A stretch of DNA of 64,000 bases from Burkholderiales bacterium (lineage in GTDB: Bacteria; Pseudomonadota; Gammaproteobacteria; Burkholderiales; Burkholderiaceae_C), in assembly GCA_017307855.1 (NCBI GenBank), contig JAFKGD010000002.1, positions 62,001 to 126,000 on the forward strand, in the 5' to 3' direction. Below, piece by piece: positions 1-8,039 of this stretch. The stretch's first letter is position 1; each line of letters opens with the position of its first letter. The position numbers and the translations under genes are program-made. The notes beneath the pieces were generated by a model, which saw only the letters and a program-made list of their open reading frames with translations, was not told the origin of the DNA and searched no databases.

Positions 1-288
1 GTTGGCGCGCGAGACGCGGACCTTTTCGTCCGCGGGCTCGGGGAGTACGACAGCTTCCGGTTCCAGCGGCAACGGCTTGAGCTGCGCCGGCAATGGCAGC
101 GGCTGCGGGATCGCCACGGCCTCGATGGGCGTGGGTGGTTCCGGCAGCGGCTGTGCCGCGACGGCCACAGGCTCATCAAGCGAAATCACCGGCGGCGGCT
201 TGCCCTGCGTGGCACACCCTGCCAGCAAAGTCATCAGGAGGGCCGGAATTACGTATAAGCGGATCTGTGCATTCGTGACGGCGTTCAT
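1..288 (-). CDS. trbG: TrbG, VirB9-like conjugation lipoprotein (N-terminal part only)
   Basis: Only the first 96 codons are in the window; the gene continues past the left edge. The N-terminus has a hydrophobic stretch ending in a lipobox-like LLAGC (Cys at residue 25), followed by a long Pro-rich, low-complexity stretch, as expected for a TrbG/VirB9 outer-membrane core component of a type IV secretion channel. The start codon overlaps the stop of trbF as ATGA, and position directly after trbF fits the Tn4371/Ti trb order (J-K-L-F-G-I). The conserved C-terminal VirB9 domain is not visible, so the assignment rests on signal, composition and position. Confidence 0.75.
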   Translation of the reverse strand, partial: MNAVTNAQIRLYVIPALLMTLLAGCATQGKPPPVISLDEPVAVAAQPLPEPPTPIEAVAIPQPLPLPAQLKPLPLEPEAVVLPEPADEKVRVSRAN

Positions 289-989
289 GGCGTTTTCCCT
301 TCGGAGGTATCGAGTTCCCGGCTCCAGGACAGGCCATTGACGTACAGGCCCAGCGGATTGCGCCGCAGCTTCTCTTCGGTGCGCGGGGGTTGCAGCACGA
401 TGGAGACCACGGCCGTCCAGCGCTCCAGCCCAGCGGCCGCGCCATTGACGTAGCGGCGCTCCGTCCAGCGCACCTGGAACGACGAATCGGTAGCACGCAC
501 GACGCTGTTGACCTGCACTGCGACCGACTCCTGCCCGATGCGGGCGAACGGGTCGTGGGTGCGGGCGTAGTCATTCAGGACGGCCGCGCCGCGATCCGTG
601 GTCACCTCGTAGGCATCGAGCCAGTTCTGCCGCACGACGATCGGATCGATCGAGATCGAGCGCACCAGCGTGATGAAGCGCGCGATGTGGTGCGCGGTCT
701 GTGCGTCGCTGGGCTTGTACGGCGTCGCGGCTTCGCCGACGGCGCGCACCTGTCCGGCCTGATCGACTTCGACCACATAGGGCTGCACCAGCGACTGGCC
801 GGCGCGCCAGACCAGGCCGGCGGCCATCAGCAGCGCCAGGAACAGGCAGCCGAAGGCCATGAGGCGCCAGTTGGCGGCCTGCACGCGCGAGGCGCCGATG
901 CGTTCGTCCCAGGCCTGCGCGGCGGACTGGTACGGGGTGGCAGGCTGCGGTGTGTCGGCATACCGCACCTGGGGGCGTTTGAATCGCAT
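285..989 (-). CDS. trbF: TrbF, VirB8-like inner-membrane T4SS scaffold
   Basis: 234 residues, normal for the family. A cytoplasmic N-terminus of about 42 residues precedes one transmembrane segment (about residues 43-64, rich in Leu/Ala), then a periplasmic VirB8-type domain with QPYVVEVD at its beginning and the late NPLGLYVNGLSWSREL motif typical of TrbF. VirB8 proteins nucleate assembly of the conjugation channel in the inner membrane. It starts 12 bp after trbL and overlaps trbG by 4 bp, so translation of the operon is probably coupled. Confidence 0.9.
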   Translation of the reverse strand: MRFKRPQVRYADTPQPATPYQSAAQAWDERIGASRVQAANWRLMAFGCLFLALLMAAGLVWRAGQSLVQPYVVEVDQAGQVRAVGEAATPYKPSDAQTAHHIARFITLVRSISIDPIVVRQNWLDAYEVTTDRGAAVLNDYARTHDPFARIGQESVAVQVNSVVRATDSSFQVRWTERRYVNGAAAGLERWTAVVSIVLQPPRTEEKLRRNPLGLYVNGLSWSRELDTSEGKTP

Positions 990-1001
990 GAGACGTGCTC
1001 C

Positions 1002-2366
1002 TTATGAATCCGAGGGGTCGCGCAGGCTGGGGCTGCTGCCGGAGCCGCCGCCATCGCCACCGCGCAAGGTGTGCGCGGCCGTGGCCGCGGCCTGGCTCAG
1101 TTGCTGTTTGCGCTGCAGGCGCTTGGCCCAAGCGGGTTGCTCTGTCGATGCAGACGATCCGCCTTCGCTGCCGGTGGGCGCAGGGCCTGACGGTGAACCT
1201 TCCGGACTCACTGCCGCCGCCATGCGATCGCGCACGGCGCGCGCGCCGGAGGTGACCTTCTGCCCGGCCGCACTGGCGCCGGCCTTGGCAACGCTGCCCA
1301 CGCCGGCCGCTGCGCCCCTGAGACCGCCGCCCGCCGCGGATGAGCCGGCCTGGTACGCGGACTTCGCGCCGCTCGCAACCGATCCTGCCGCGCTCGCGGC
1401 CGAGCGCACGCCACTGGCCGCCATCTTCGCGGCACCCGGCGCCATGCGTGCGCCAGCGGCGACCGCACCGCCCACACCCGTGGCGGCAGCACCGACCGCG
1501 ACAGCGGTACCCGCAACGCCCAATGCCGTGCCGGCTACTGCGCCCGCACCCAGTTGCGGTGCGCCGGACACCAGCCCCGTGGCGATGCCCGGCCCAAAAA
1601 TCCCCAGGCCCAGCATCGCGAGCGAGGCCAGCATGATCACCAGCGCGTGGTCGATGCTCGGATCGGCGCCCGGCGGCACCGTGAACTCCGAGAACAGTCC
1701 CGAGCCGATCCCCACGATCACGGCGAGCACCAGCACCTTGATCCCCGAGGAGATGACATTGCCCAGCACCTTCTCGGCGAGGAACGAGGTCTTGTTCCAC
1801 AGCGCGAAGGGCACAAGCACGAAGCCCGCGAGCGTGGTCAGCTTGAACTCGATCAGCGTGACGAAGAGCTGAACGGCCAGCACGAAGAACGCCACGATCA
1901 GAACCAGCCACGCGAGAAACAGCACCGCGATGGTGTCCAGGTGGGCGAACACCTCCGGGAACCCCGTCATGTCGCTGATCTGCGCCATGATGGGCCGGCC
2001 GGCCTCGATGCCGACCTGCGCGAGCCGTCCCGGCTGCAGCAGTTGGCCCTGGCTGAGGGAGGAACCCGACGCGGTCAGTCCGAGCCCGGCGAAGGAGTTG
2101 AAGATGATCCCCGCCAGCCGGTTGAAGTTGCCGAGGATGTAGGCGAAGGCGCCCACGTAGAGCACCTTCTTGATGAGCTTGGCCATCACGTCGTCGCCCT
2201 GACCCGAGGCATGGCCCATGGCCCAGAACAGGCCTGCGAGCGTCATGTCAATCGCGACCAGCGTGGCCGTCAGGAAGGCCACTTCGCCGCCCAGCAGGCC
2301 GAAGCCCGAGTCGATGTAGCGGGAGAAGACGTCCAGAAAGCGGTCGATGACCGACACGTCGTTCAT
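1002..2366 (-). CDS. trbL: TrbL, VirB6-like polytopic T4SS protein
   Basis: 454 residues when started at the Met of MNDVSVIDRF, 5 bp after trbK. The open frame extends further upstream but would overlap trbK. The first 280 residues hold several hydrophobic segments characteristic of the VirB6/TrbL channel protein. The last 170 residues are Ala/Gly/Ser-rich, low complexity and probably disordered, which is usual for TrbL. It is embedded between trbK and trbF in the conserved trb order. TrbL is thought to line the inner-membrane DNA path. Confidence 0.9.
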   Translation of the reverse strand: MNDVSVIDRFLDVFSRYIDSGFGLLGGEVAFLTATLVAIDMTLAGLFWAMGHASGQGDDVMAKLIKKVLYVGAFAYILGNFNRLAGIIFNSFAGLGLTASGSSLSQGQLLQPGRLAQVGIEAGRPIMAQISDMTGFPEVFAHLDTIAVLFLAWLVLIVAFFVLAVQLFVTLIEFKLTTLAGFVLVPFALWNKTSFLAEKVLGNVISSGIKVLVLAVIVGIGSGLFSEFTVPPGADPSIDHALVIMLASLAMLGLGIFGPGIATGLVSGAPQLGAGAVAGTALGVAGTAVAVGAAATGVGGAVAAGARMAPGAAKMAASGVRSAASAAGSVASGAKSAYQAGSSAAGGGLRGAAAGVGSVAKAGASAAGQKVTSGARAVRDRMAAAVSPEGSPSGPAPTGSEGGSSASTEQPAWAKRLQRKQQLSQAAATAAHTLRGGDGGGSGSSPSLRDPSDS

Positions 2367-2371
2367 GGCAG

Positions 2372-2674
2372 TCAGTCCTTGGCGGCCGGTGGCGGCGCCT
2401 GTGGAATGGCGGCCGGCGGAGGTGGAGGCTTCACCGGATCGTTCGCGTACGGCGAGGGTGTGGGCCGCAGGAAGCGCTGGCGTGTCGCTTCGGCCACCGC
2501 GTTGCACTGCGCATCCCCCACCTTGGCGCGGTCCGCCCGGCACTGTGCGCGCAGTTCCTTCAAGCGCTCGGGGTTGGCGACCAGCGATTCGACAGATTCG
2601 ATGGAGACCGGCTTGCCGCAGGCAGCCAGTAGCAGTGCGCAAACCATGGGCAGGGCAAGGATGATTCTGTTCAT
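2372..2674 (-). CDS. trbK: TrbK-like small lipoprotein (candidate entry exclusion)
   Basis: About 100 residues, starting at MNRIILALPM with a good Shine-Dalgarno (TGAGG) 8 bp upstream. An ATG 21 bp earlier would overlap trbJ. The signal ends in the lipobox LLLAAC, followed by a charged helix with two Cys and a Pro-rich tail. Its position between trbJ and trbL, size and lipoprotein signal match the TrbK slot of IncP and Tn4371-type systems, where the protein blocks uptake of a second copy of the element. TrbK proteins diverge quickly, so the entry-exclusion role is inferred from position and topology. Confidence 0.65.
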   Translation of the reverse strand: MNRIILALPMVCALLLAACGKPVSIESVESLVANPERLKELRAQCRADRAKVGDAQCNAVAEATRQRFLRPTPSPYANDPVKPPPPPAAIPQAPPPAAKD

Positions 2675-2681
2675 GCTCGCC

Positions 2682-3422
2682 TCACGGATTGCCATAGAAA
2701 TTCACCGTGTACGGGGTGTACGGCGTGCCGCTGCCCATGAAGCGGCGGCGCACCTCCTTGGCCCGCTCATGCACGGCCACCTGCCGCGCCTGCTCCAGCG
2801 CGGCCGCGCGGTCCTGCGTGATCTGTAGCTGCTGCGCCTGGATGGCTTGGCGCGCCTGCAAGGCCAGCAGTTGATTCGTGGCCTGCGAGGCCTGCAGGGC
2901 CCCCACGGCCGACTGGCTGCGGTTGACGAGATCGGTCAGGGCCTGCTCGTCCCTGGTGAAGTTCTGCACTGCCTGGGATTGCACCTTGGTGGCGGTCTTC
3001 AGGGCCTGCAGCGAGTTCGTCCAGCGCTGGCGCGCATCGAGCGCCATCTGCGTGCCTGAGATCGCCGCGGAGAACGACTCGGGGTAGAGCCGCTGGAACT
3101 CGGTCTCCATCTGCTGCACGTTGAAGGCCAGGCCCTGCGCCTGCTGGATGAGCTGGTTCGTGGCCGAGAGGGCCGCGCGCAGCTCGTTAAGCGCGCTGAA
3201 GTCCAGGCGCGTGAGGTTCTTCGCCTGGTTCATCAGCGACTGCGCCTGGTTCTGCAGTTGCTGGATCTGGTTGTTGATCTGCTCCAGCGTGTTGGCGGCG
3301 GTGAGGATGTTCTGCGCCAGGTTCGTGGGATCGATCACGACCCATTGCGCATAGGCCGCGGGCGTAACGGACATACCGCCAATCAACGCGGCCACGGTCA
3401 GGGCCAGCACGGTCTTCTTCAT
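2682..3422 (-). CDS. trbJ: TrbJ, VirB5-like pilus-tip or channel protein
   Basis: 246 residues with a clear Sec signal peptide cleaved after AAYA (about residue 25), then a mature protein starting QWVVIDPTNLAQNI. The rest is almost entirely Gln/Ala-rich amphipathic helix (long stretches of NQIQQLQNQAQ type), as in TrbJ/VirB5 family members. VirB5 proteins are minor pilus components that contact the recipient. The start overlaps the stop of trbE by 4 bp (ATGA), and trbK follows. Confidence 0.88.
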   Translation of the reverse strand: MKKTVLALTVAALIGGMSVTPAAYAQWVVIDPTNLAQNILTAANTLEQINNQIQQLQNQAQSLMNQAKNLTRLDFSALNELRAALSATNQLIQQAQGLAFNVQQMETEFQRLYPESFSAAISGTQMALDARQRWTNSLQALKTATKVQSQAVQNFTRDEQALTDLVNRSQSAVGALQASQATNQLLALQARQAIQAQQLQITQDRAAALEQARQVAVHERAKEVRRRFMGSGTPYTPYTVNFYGNP

Positions 3423-5908
3423 GGCAAGGACTCCTTGGGGTTGGGGGTTGAAGCTCGGGGGAACGAAGGCACCAGATCGGCGGCCCAGTGCAGGCCGCGG
3501 TGGCGTAGCCAGGCCGAGGCGAAGTCAGGTGACGTGATGGCCGTGGGTGGCTCGGCAAACCGCAGCGCATCGCTCACCTGCTCGATGTCACGCTGGTCCT
3601 GCGGCGTGGACGCACCGGCAAACGCCAGCGCGACCGGCCCCAGGTCCAGGTCGAAGACGCGGTTGCCCAGCCGGGACTGGTAGTAGTAGTCGCGCTTCGG
3701 AATGGCCTGCGCGACGATTTCGATCTGCCGGCTGCTCAGGCCAAAGCCCTCGTAGATCGAGCGGATCTGCGGCTCCATCGCCTGCGGGTTGGCCAGGAAG
3801 ATGCGGCTCGCGCAGCTCTCGATGATGGCCGGCGCGATGCTCGAACCCTGGATGTCGGCCAGGCTCTGCGTGGCAAAGATGACAGACACGTTCTTCTTGC
3901 GCAGCGTCTTGAGCCACTGGCGGATGCGCGCGGCGAACACCGGGTCATCCAGGAACAGCCAGGCCTCGTCGAGGATCAAGAGCGTCGGCGCGCCGTCGAA
4001 GCGTTCGTCGAAGCGCGCAAAGAGGTAGTGCAGCACGGCCAGCACGGCGGCCTTGCTCTGCATCAGCTCTTCCATCTCGAAGCCCTGTACCGATGCGGAG
4101 CCGAGTCGGTCCGCATCAGCGTCCAGCAGCTTGCCGTGGGCGCCGCCCAGCACGTAAGGCTGCAGGGCCTGGCGCAGCGCGTTGGATTGCAGCAGTACGG
4201 ACAGGCCGGTCATCGTTCGCTGCTCCACCGGCGCGCTGGCAAGGCTCCCCAGCGCGGACCAGACCGCTTCCTTCTCGGGCGGACCGACCGCGACGCCCTC
4301 GTGCAGCAGCCGGCCTTCGATCCATTCGGCCGCCCAGGTCCGGTAGCCTTCGTTGTCGATGCAGGCCAGCGGTTGGAAGGCCACGGCGCAGCCGTCTCCA
4401 GTGTCATTGCCACCGGTGCCCAGGTCGTAGTGTTCGCCGCCCAGGCCCAGAATCGTGGCGCGCATGGACTTGCCCATGTCGAAGGCCAGGATGCGCGAGC
4501 CGGGGTAGCGGCGGAATTGCATCGCAATCGTTGCCAGCAACACCGACTTGCCCATGCCGGTGGGGCCGACCACCAGCGTGTGTCCCACGTCGCCGATGTG
4601 CGTGACCAGCCGGAACGGTGTCGCACCGTCGGTGCGCGTGACGATCAGCGGCGGGCCATCGAGGTGCTGGTTCTTCTCCGGCCCGGCCCACACGGCCGAG
4701 ACCGGCATCATGTGTGCCAGGTTCAGCGTCGAGACGATGGGCTGGCGCACGTTGGCGTAGGCGTTGCCGGGGATCGACGACAGCCAGGCATCGACCGCAT
4801 TGAGGGTCTCGGGGATGGTGACGAAGCCGCGGCCCTGGATCGCGCGCTCCACCATGCGCAGCTTCTCGTCGGCCGCCGTGGCATCGGTGTCCAGTACCGT
4901 CACCGTGGCGGTGAGGTAGCCGAAGGCCACTTGGTCGCTGCCCAGTTCCTGCAAGGCGGCATCGGCGTCGGTGGCCTTGTTGCTGGCGTCCGTGTCGACG
5001 AGCGGGCTCTCTTGATTGAAGACCGTCTCGCGCAGCAGCGCCACCACGTTCTTGCGCTTGGCGAACCACTGGCGGCGCAGCCGCGTGAGTTCGCCTTCGG
5101 CCTCGGCCTTGTCCATGCAGATGAAACGCGTGGACCAGCGGTAGGCAAAGCCCAACCGGTTGAGGTCATCAAGAATGCCGGGCCAGGTCAAGGTCGGGAA
5201 GCCGCGCACCGACAGCACGCGCAGGTGGGCATCGCCCAGCATGGGGGCCAGCCCGCCGACCAGCGGCCGGTCGGCCAGCAGTGCATCGAGGTGGAACGGG
5301 TGTTCGGGCACCGCGATCCGCTGGCGCTGGGTGGAGACCGTGGCGTGCAGGTAGGCGAGCGTCTGGCTGTCGTCGAGCCAGGCGATCTCGGGCATGACGC
5401 TGTCGAGCAGATCAAAGACGCGGTCTGTCTCGGCAATGAAGGCGCGCAGGCGTTCGCGCCAGTCCACCCCGGCCTGCGGGGTGTTCTCGTACAGGAGCTT
5501 GGCGGCCCGCGCACGCGATTCCTCGGCCGGCAGGTAGATCATCGTGAGGTGGTAGCTGCTCTCGAAATGGCTGTCTGCTTCGGCGAAATTGGCCCGGCGT
5601 TCCTCATCGACCAGCCAGGACAGCGGTTCGGGGAAGCCGGATTCCGGGTAGTCGGCCGCTTCGCGCCGTTCGGCCTCGATGAACAGCGCCCAGCCGGAAC
5701 CGAGACGCCGCAACGCGTTGTTCAGCCGCGCGGAGGTGGCAATGAGTTCTCCCTGCGTGGCGCTGTCCAGGTCCGGACCCCGGAAGCGCGCCGTGCGCTG
5801 GAAGGAGGCATCTTTGTTGAGCACGACACCGGGTGCGACGAGGCCCGCCCAGGGCAGCCAGTCGGCCAGCAGTGCGGGACGCTTGCGGTATTCGGCGAGG
5901 TTCAGCAT
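3419..5908 (-). CDS. trbE: TrbE, VirB4-family conjugation ATPase
   Basis: 829 residues from MLNLAEYRKR, chosen because a GAGGG Shine-Dalgarno lies 6 bp upstream; a longer open frame upstream overlaps trbD and has no family similarity. Walker A GPTGMGKS lies near residue 450 and Walker B LLILDEAWLF near residue 640, followed by a motif (IIFATQSLADI) typical of VirB4 motors. VirB4/TrbE powers pilus biogenesis and substrate transfer at the inner membrane. The length is normal for the family and no disruption is visible. Confidence 0.93.
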   Translation of the reverse strand: MLNLAEYRKRPALLADWLPWAGLVAPGVVLNKDASFQRTARFRGPDLDSATQGELIATSARLNNALRRLGSGWALFIEAERREAADYPESGFPEPLSWLVDEERRANFAEADSHFESSYHLTMIYLPAEESRARAAKLLYENTPQAGVDWRERLRAFIAETDRVFDLLDSVMPEIAWLDDSQTLAYLHATVSTQRQRIAVPEHPFHLDALLADRPLVGGLAPMLGDAHLRVLSVRGFPTLTWPGILDDLNRLGFAYRWSTRFICMDKAEAEGELTRLRRQWFAKRKNVVALLRETVFNQESPLVDTDASNKATDADAALQELGSDQVAFGYLTATVTVLDTDATAADEKLRMVERAIQGRGFVTIPETLNAVDAWLSSIPGNAYANVRQPIVSTLNLAHMMPVSAVWAGPEKNQHLDGPPLIVTRTDGATPFRLVTHIGDVGHTLVVGPTGMGKSVLLATIAMQFRRYPGSRILAFDMGKSMRATILGLGGEHYDLGTGGNDTGDGCAVAFQPLACIDNEGYRTWAAEWIEGRLLHEGVAVGPPEKEAVWSALGSLASAPVEQRTMTGLSVLLQSNALRQALQPYVLGGAHGKLLDADADRLGSASVQGFEMEELMQSKAAVLAVLHYLFARFDERFDGAPTLLILDEAWLFLDDPVFAARIRQWLKTLRKKNVSVIFATQSLADIQGSSIAPAIIESCASRIFLANPQAMEPQIRSIYEGFGLSSRQIEIVAQAIPKRDYYYQSRLGNRVFDLDLGPVALAFAGASTPQDQRDIEQVSDALRFAEPPTAITSPDFASAWLRHRGLHWAADLVPSFPRASTPNPKESLP

Positions 5909-5918
5909 CGGGATGCCC

Positions 5919-6185
5919 TCACACGTCCAGCAGCGGACGGTGCTTGATGTGCCGCGCGAACACCGCCATGAACTGCGGATCGAGGCGCGCACCCCACACG
6001 GCCAGCGAGTGGCCGATGAGCCAGAGCACCAGTCCGGGAATCCATAGTTGCAGCCCCAGGCCCACGGCAGCGGCAAGCGTGCCGTTGGCGATGGCCACGG
6101 TGCGCGGAGCGCCGCCCATCATGATCGGCTCGGTCAGGGACCGGTGCAGCGGCACTTCAAAGCCGGCCGTCTCGTTCGTGCTCAT
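5919..6185 (-). CDS. trbD: TrbD, VirB3-like T4SS membrane protein
   Basis: 88 residues. The start MSTNETAGFEVPLHRSL and the following GGAPRTVAIANGT motif are typical of the VirB3/TrbD family, and two closely spaced hydrophobic stretches cover residues about 34-64. It partners with the VirB4 ATPase; in some systems the two are fused. The start codon overlaps the end of trbC (ATGA), and trbE begins 10 bp after its stop. Confidence 0.88.
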   Translation of the reverse strand: MSTNETAGFEVPLHRSLTEPIMMGGAPRTVAIANGTLAAAVGLGLQLWIPGLVLWLIGHSLAVWGARLDPQFMAVFARHIKHRPLLDV

Positions 6186-6526
6186 GCGATCACCGCGCCG
6201 CCGGAGAACGAGAAGAACGACAGGAAGAACGAGGACGCGGCGAACGCGATCGACAGGCCGAAGACGATCTGAATCAGTTTGCGGAAACCCCCGCTGGTGT
6301 CACCGAAGGCCAGGGCCAAGCCGGTGGCGATGATGATGATCACCGCGACGATGCGCGCGACCGGTCCCTGGATCGAATCGAGGATGGATTGCAGCGGGCC
6401 TTCCCACGGCATGCTGGAGCCGGCCGCTTGGGCAGCCGTCGCGAGGACCAGCATCAGGGCCATCAGCGCAGCGACTTGCAGCGCCAGGCGATGTTGAGGG
6501 TGCAGGAAAAGTGGGTTTGCGTTCAT
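6182..6526 (-). CDS. trbC: TrbC, VirB2-like conjugative pilin precursor
   Basis: 114 residues. A long signal-like N-terminus ends at ATAAQA (about residue 34), followed by a short polar stretch and two hydrophobic segments separated by GDTSGGFRK. This is the usual VirB2/TrbC pilin architecture of two membrane helices with a short polar loop. It is the structural subunit of the mating pilus. It is spaced 20 bp from trbB and overlaps trbD. Confidence 0.88.
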   Translation of the reverse strand: MNANPLFLHPQHRLALQVAALMALMLVLATAAQAAGSSMPWEGPLQSILDSIQGPVARIVAVIIIIATGLALAFGDTSGGFRKLIQIVFGLSIAFAASSFFLSFFSFSGGAVIA

Positions 6527-6546
6527 TGCGGTTCTCCGGTTGGGGT

Positions 6547-7560
6547 TCAGGACTCAGGGACGGGATCGATGGAGGGGAAATCGGCTTCCAGCGCGTCGCG
6601 CAGGAGATAGCCGTTGGCGTCGAAGCCGACGACGCGCGCGATGGCTTCGACGCGGCGCTTGCGACCGCGCCCGGCGATGAACACCACGACGTTCACGGCC
6701 TCGGCGATGAGTGCCCTTGGTGGGGTGCGGGCCACTTCGAGGATCAGTTGTTCGATGCGCAGCAGCGCGATCTGCGGCGAGTCGGCATGGATGGTGGTGA
6801 TGCCACCGGGGTGTCCCGTGCCCCAGGCCTTGACCATGTCCAGGGCTTCGCCGCCGCGCAGTTCACCGACCACGATGCGGTCCGGTCGGAAACGCATCGT
6901 GGTGCGCACCAGATCGCGCAGCGTGACCAGGCCCGGCAAGGTGCGCAGCGAGACGTGGTCGTGGGCCGCGCATTGCAGCTCCACCGTGTCTTCGAGCACC
7001 AGCACACGGTCTCCGGTCAGTGCGATCTCGGCCAGCAGCGCATTGGCGAGCGTCGTCTTGCCGGTGCTGGTGCCGCCGGCAATGAGGATGTTCCGGCGCT
7101 CGCGGATGGCTTGGCGCAGGAACGTCGCCTGCGCTTCGGTCAGGATGGCGTCCTGGACGTAGCGATCCAGCCCGATGACGCCGATGGCGCGCTTGCGCAG
7201 CGCAAAGGTGGGGCCACCGGTCGAAGCCGGCGGCAGCACCGCCTCGAAGCGCTCGCCGGTCTCGGGCAGCTCCGCGGTCAGCAGCGGCTTGTCCTTGTGG
7301 ACTTCGGCGCCAACGTGCGCGGCCACGAGCCGGATGATGCGTTCGCCATCGGCGACCGACATCGCGACATCCATCGACATGCGGCCGCCGGACAGGCGGT
7401 CGATCCAGAGCGACCCGTCGGGGTTGAGCATCACCTCCACCACGTCCGGGTCATCGAGCGCGGTGGCGATCACCGGCCCCATCGCGGTGCGCAGCATCTG
7501 GATGCGGCGCAGCATGGCCGCGGCTGCCGAAGACTGCGGCTTGCGTTGCGGCGCGCTCAT
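6547..7560 (-). CDS. trbB: TrbB, VirB11-family T4SS traffic ATPase
   Basis: 337 residues. Walker A is GGTSTGKTT at residues 162-170. The family's RPDRIVVGELRGGEA and HPGGITTIHADS (His-box) motifs are intact. VirB11-type hexameric ATPases sit on the cytoplasmic face and switch the channel between pilus assembly and DNA transfer. The gene begins inside the last codons of the CopG-type gene (4-bp overlap) and opens the trb block proper. Confidence 0.93.
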   Translation of the reverse strand: MSAPQRKPQSSAAAAMLRRIQMLRTAMGPVIATALDDPDVVEVMLNPDGSLWIDRLSGGRMSMDVAMSVADGERIIRLVAAHVGAEVHKDKPLLTAELPETGERFEAVLPPASTGGPTFALRKRAIGVIGLDRYVQDAILTEAQATFLRQAIRERRNILIAGGTSTGKTTLANALLAEIALTGDRVLVLEDTVELQCAAHDHVSLRTLPGLVTLRDLVRTTMRFRPDRIVVGELRGGEALDMVKAWGTGHPGGITTIHADSPQIALLRIEQLILEVARTPPRALIAEAVNVVVFIAGRGRKRRVEAIARVVGFDANGYLLRDALEADFPSIDPVPES

Positions 7561-8039
7561 GAGGCGTTCTCCTCATGAGCGGTGTCGGTGTTGACCCCGT
7601 TGGCTGCCGGATGGTGCGCATCGGGATGGAGGTCTTCGATCACGTCCCGCACCAGGCTGCGCCCGCGCAGCAGGTGGCGGCCCAGTTGTTCTGTGAACTG
7701 CTCGAAGCGGGCCTTGCCTTGCGCCTTCGCCGCTTCCTGGTGGGCTTCCGGCACCGGGGTACTCACGGTGAGGTAGTAGCGCACGTACAGCGCCAGCGTC
7801 TCGATCAGGATGTTCTGGTCGCGCTCCAGGCGCTCGAACTGGCGCGCCAGCCGGTCCAGGCGCTTGGCCGTGGCCGCCTCGCGCTGGTCGGCGGCGTCAG
7901 GCGAAAGCCACGAGGCCAGCGCCGCCGCGACGATGGAGGACTTCGATGCGCCCTTCGAGGCAGCGACGGCATCGAGCTGGCGGGCGTGCTCCGGTGCGAT
8001 GAAGACGTTGAGGCGATGCGCGGGGCGTTGCAGGCTCAT
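7557..8039 (-). CDS. CopG/ribbon-helix-helix-type protein of the conjugation operon
   Basis: 160 residues. The N-terminus (RLNVFIAPEHARQLDAVAASKG followed by SKSSIVAAAL) has the spacing of a ribbon-helix-helix DNA-binding domain, and residues about 55-110 form a charged helical segment. A gene of this type occurs between traG and trbB in Tn4371-like elements. It overlaps both neighbours by 4 bp. A role in regulating the trb operon or in relaxosome DNA binding is plausible, but the sequence shows neither a partner nor a site. Confidence 0.75.
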   Translation of the reverse strand: MSLQRPAHRLNVFIAPEHARQLDAVAASKGASKSSIVAAALASWLSPDAADQREAATAKRLDRLARQFERLERDQNILIETLALYVRYYLTVSTPVPEAHQEAAKAQGKARFEQFTEQLGRHLLRGRSLVRDVIEDLHPDAHHPAANGVNTDTAHEENAS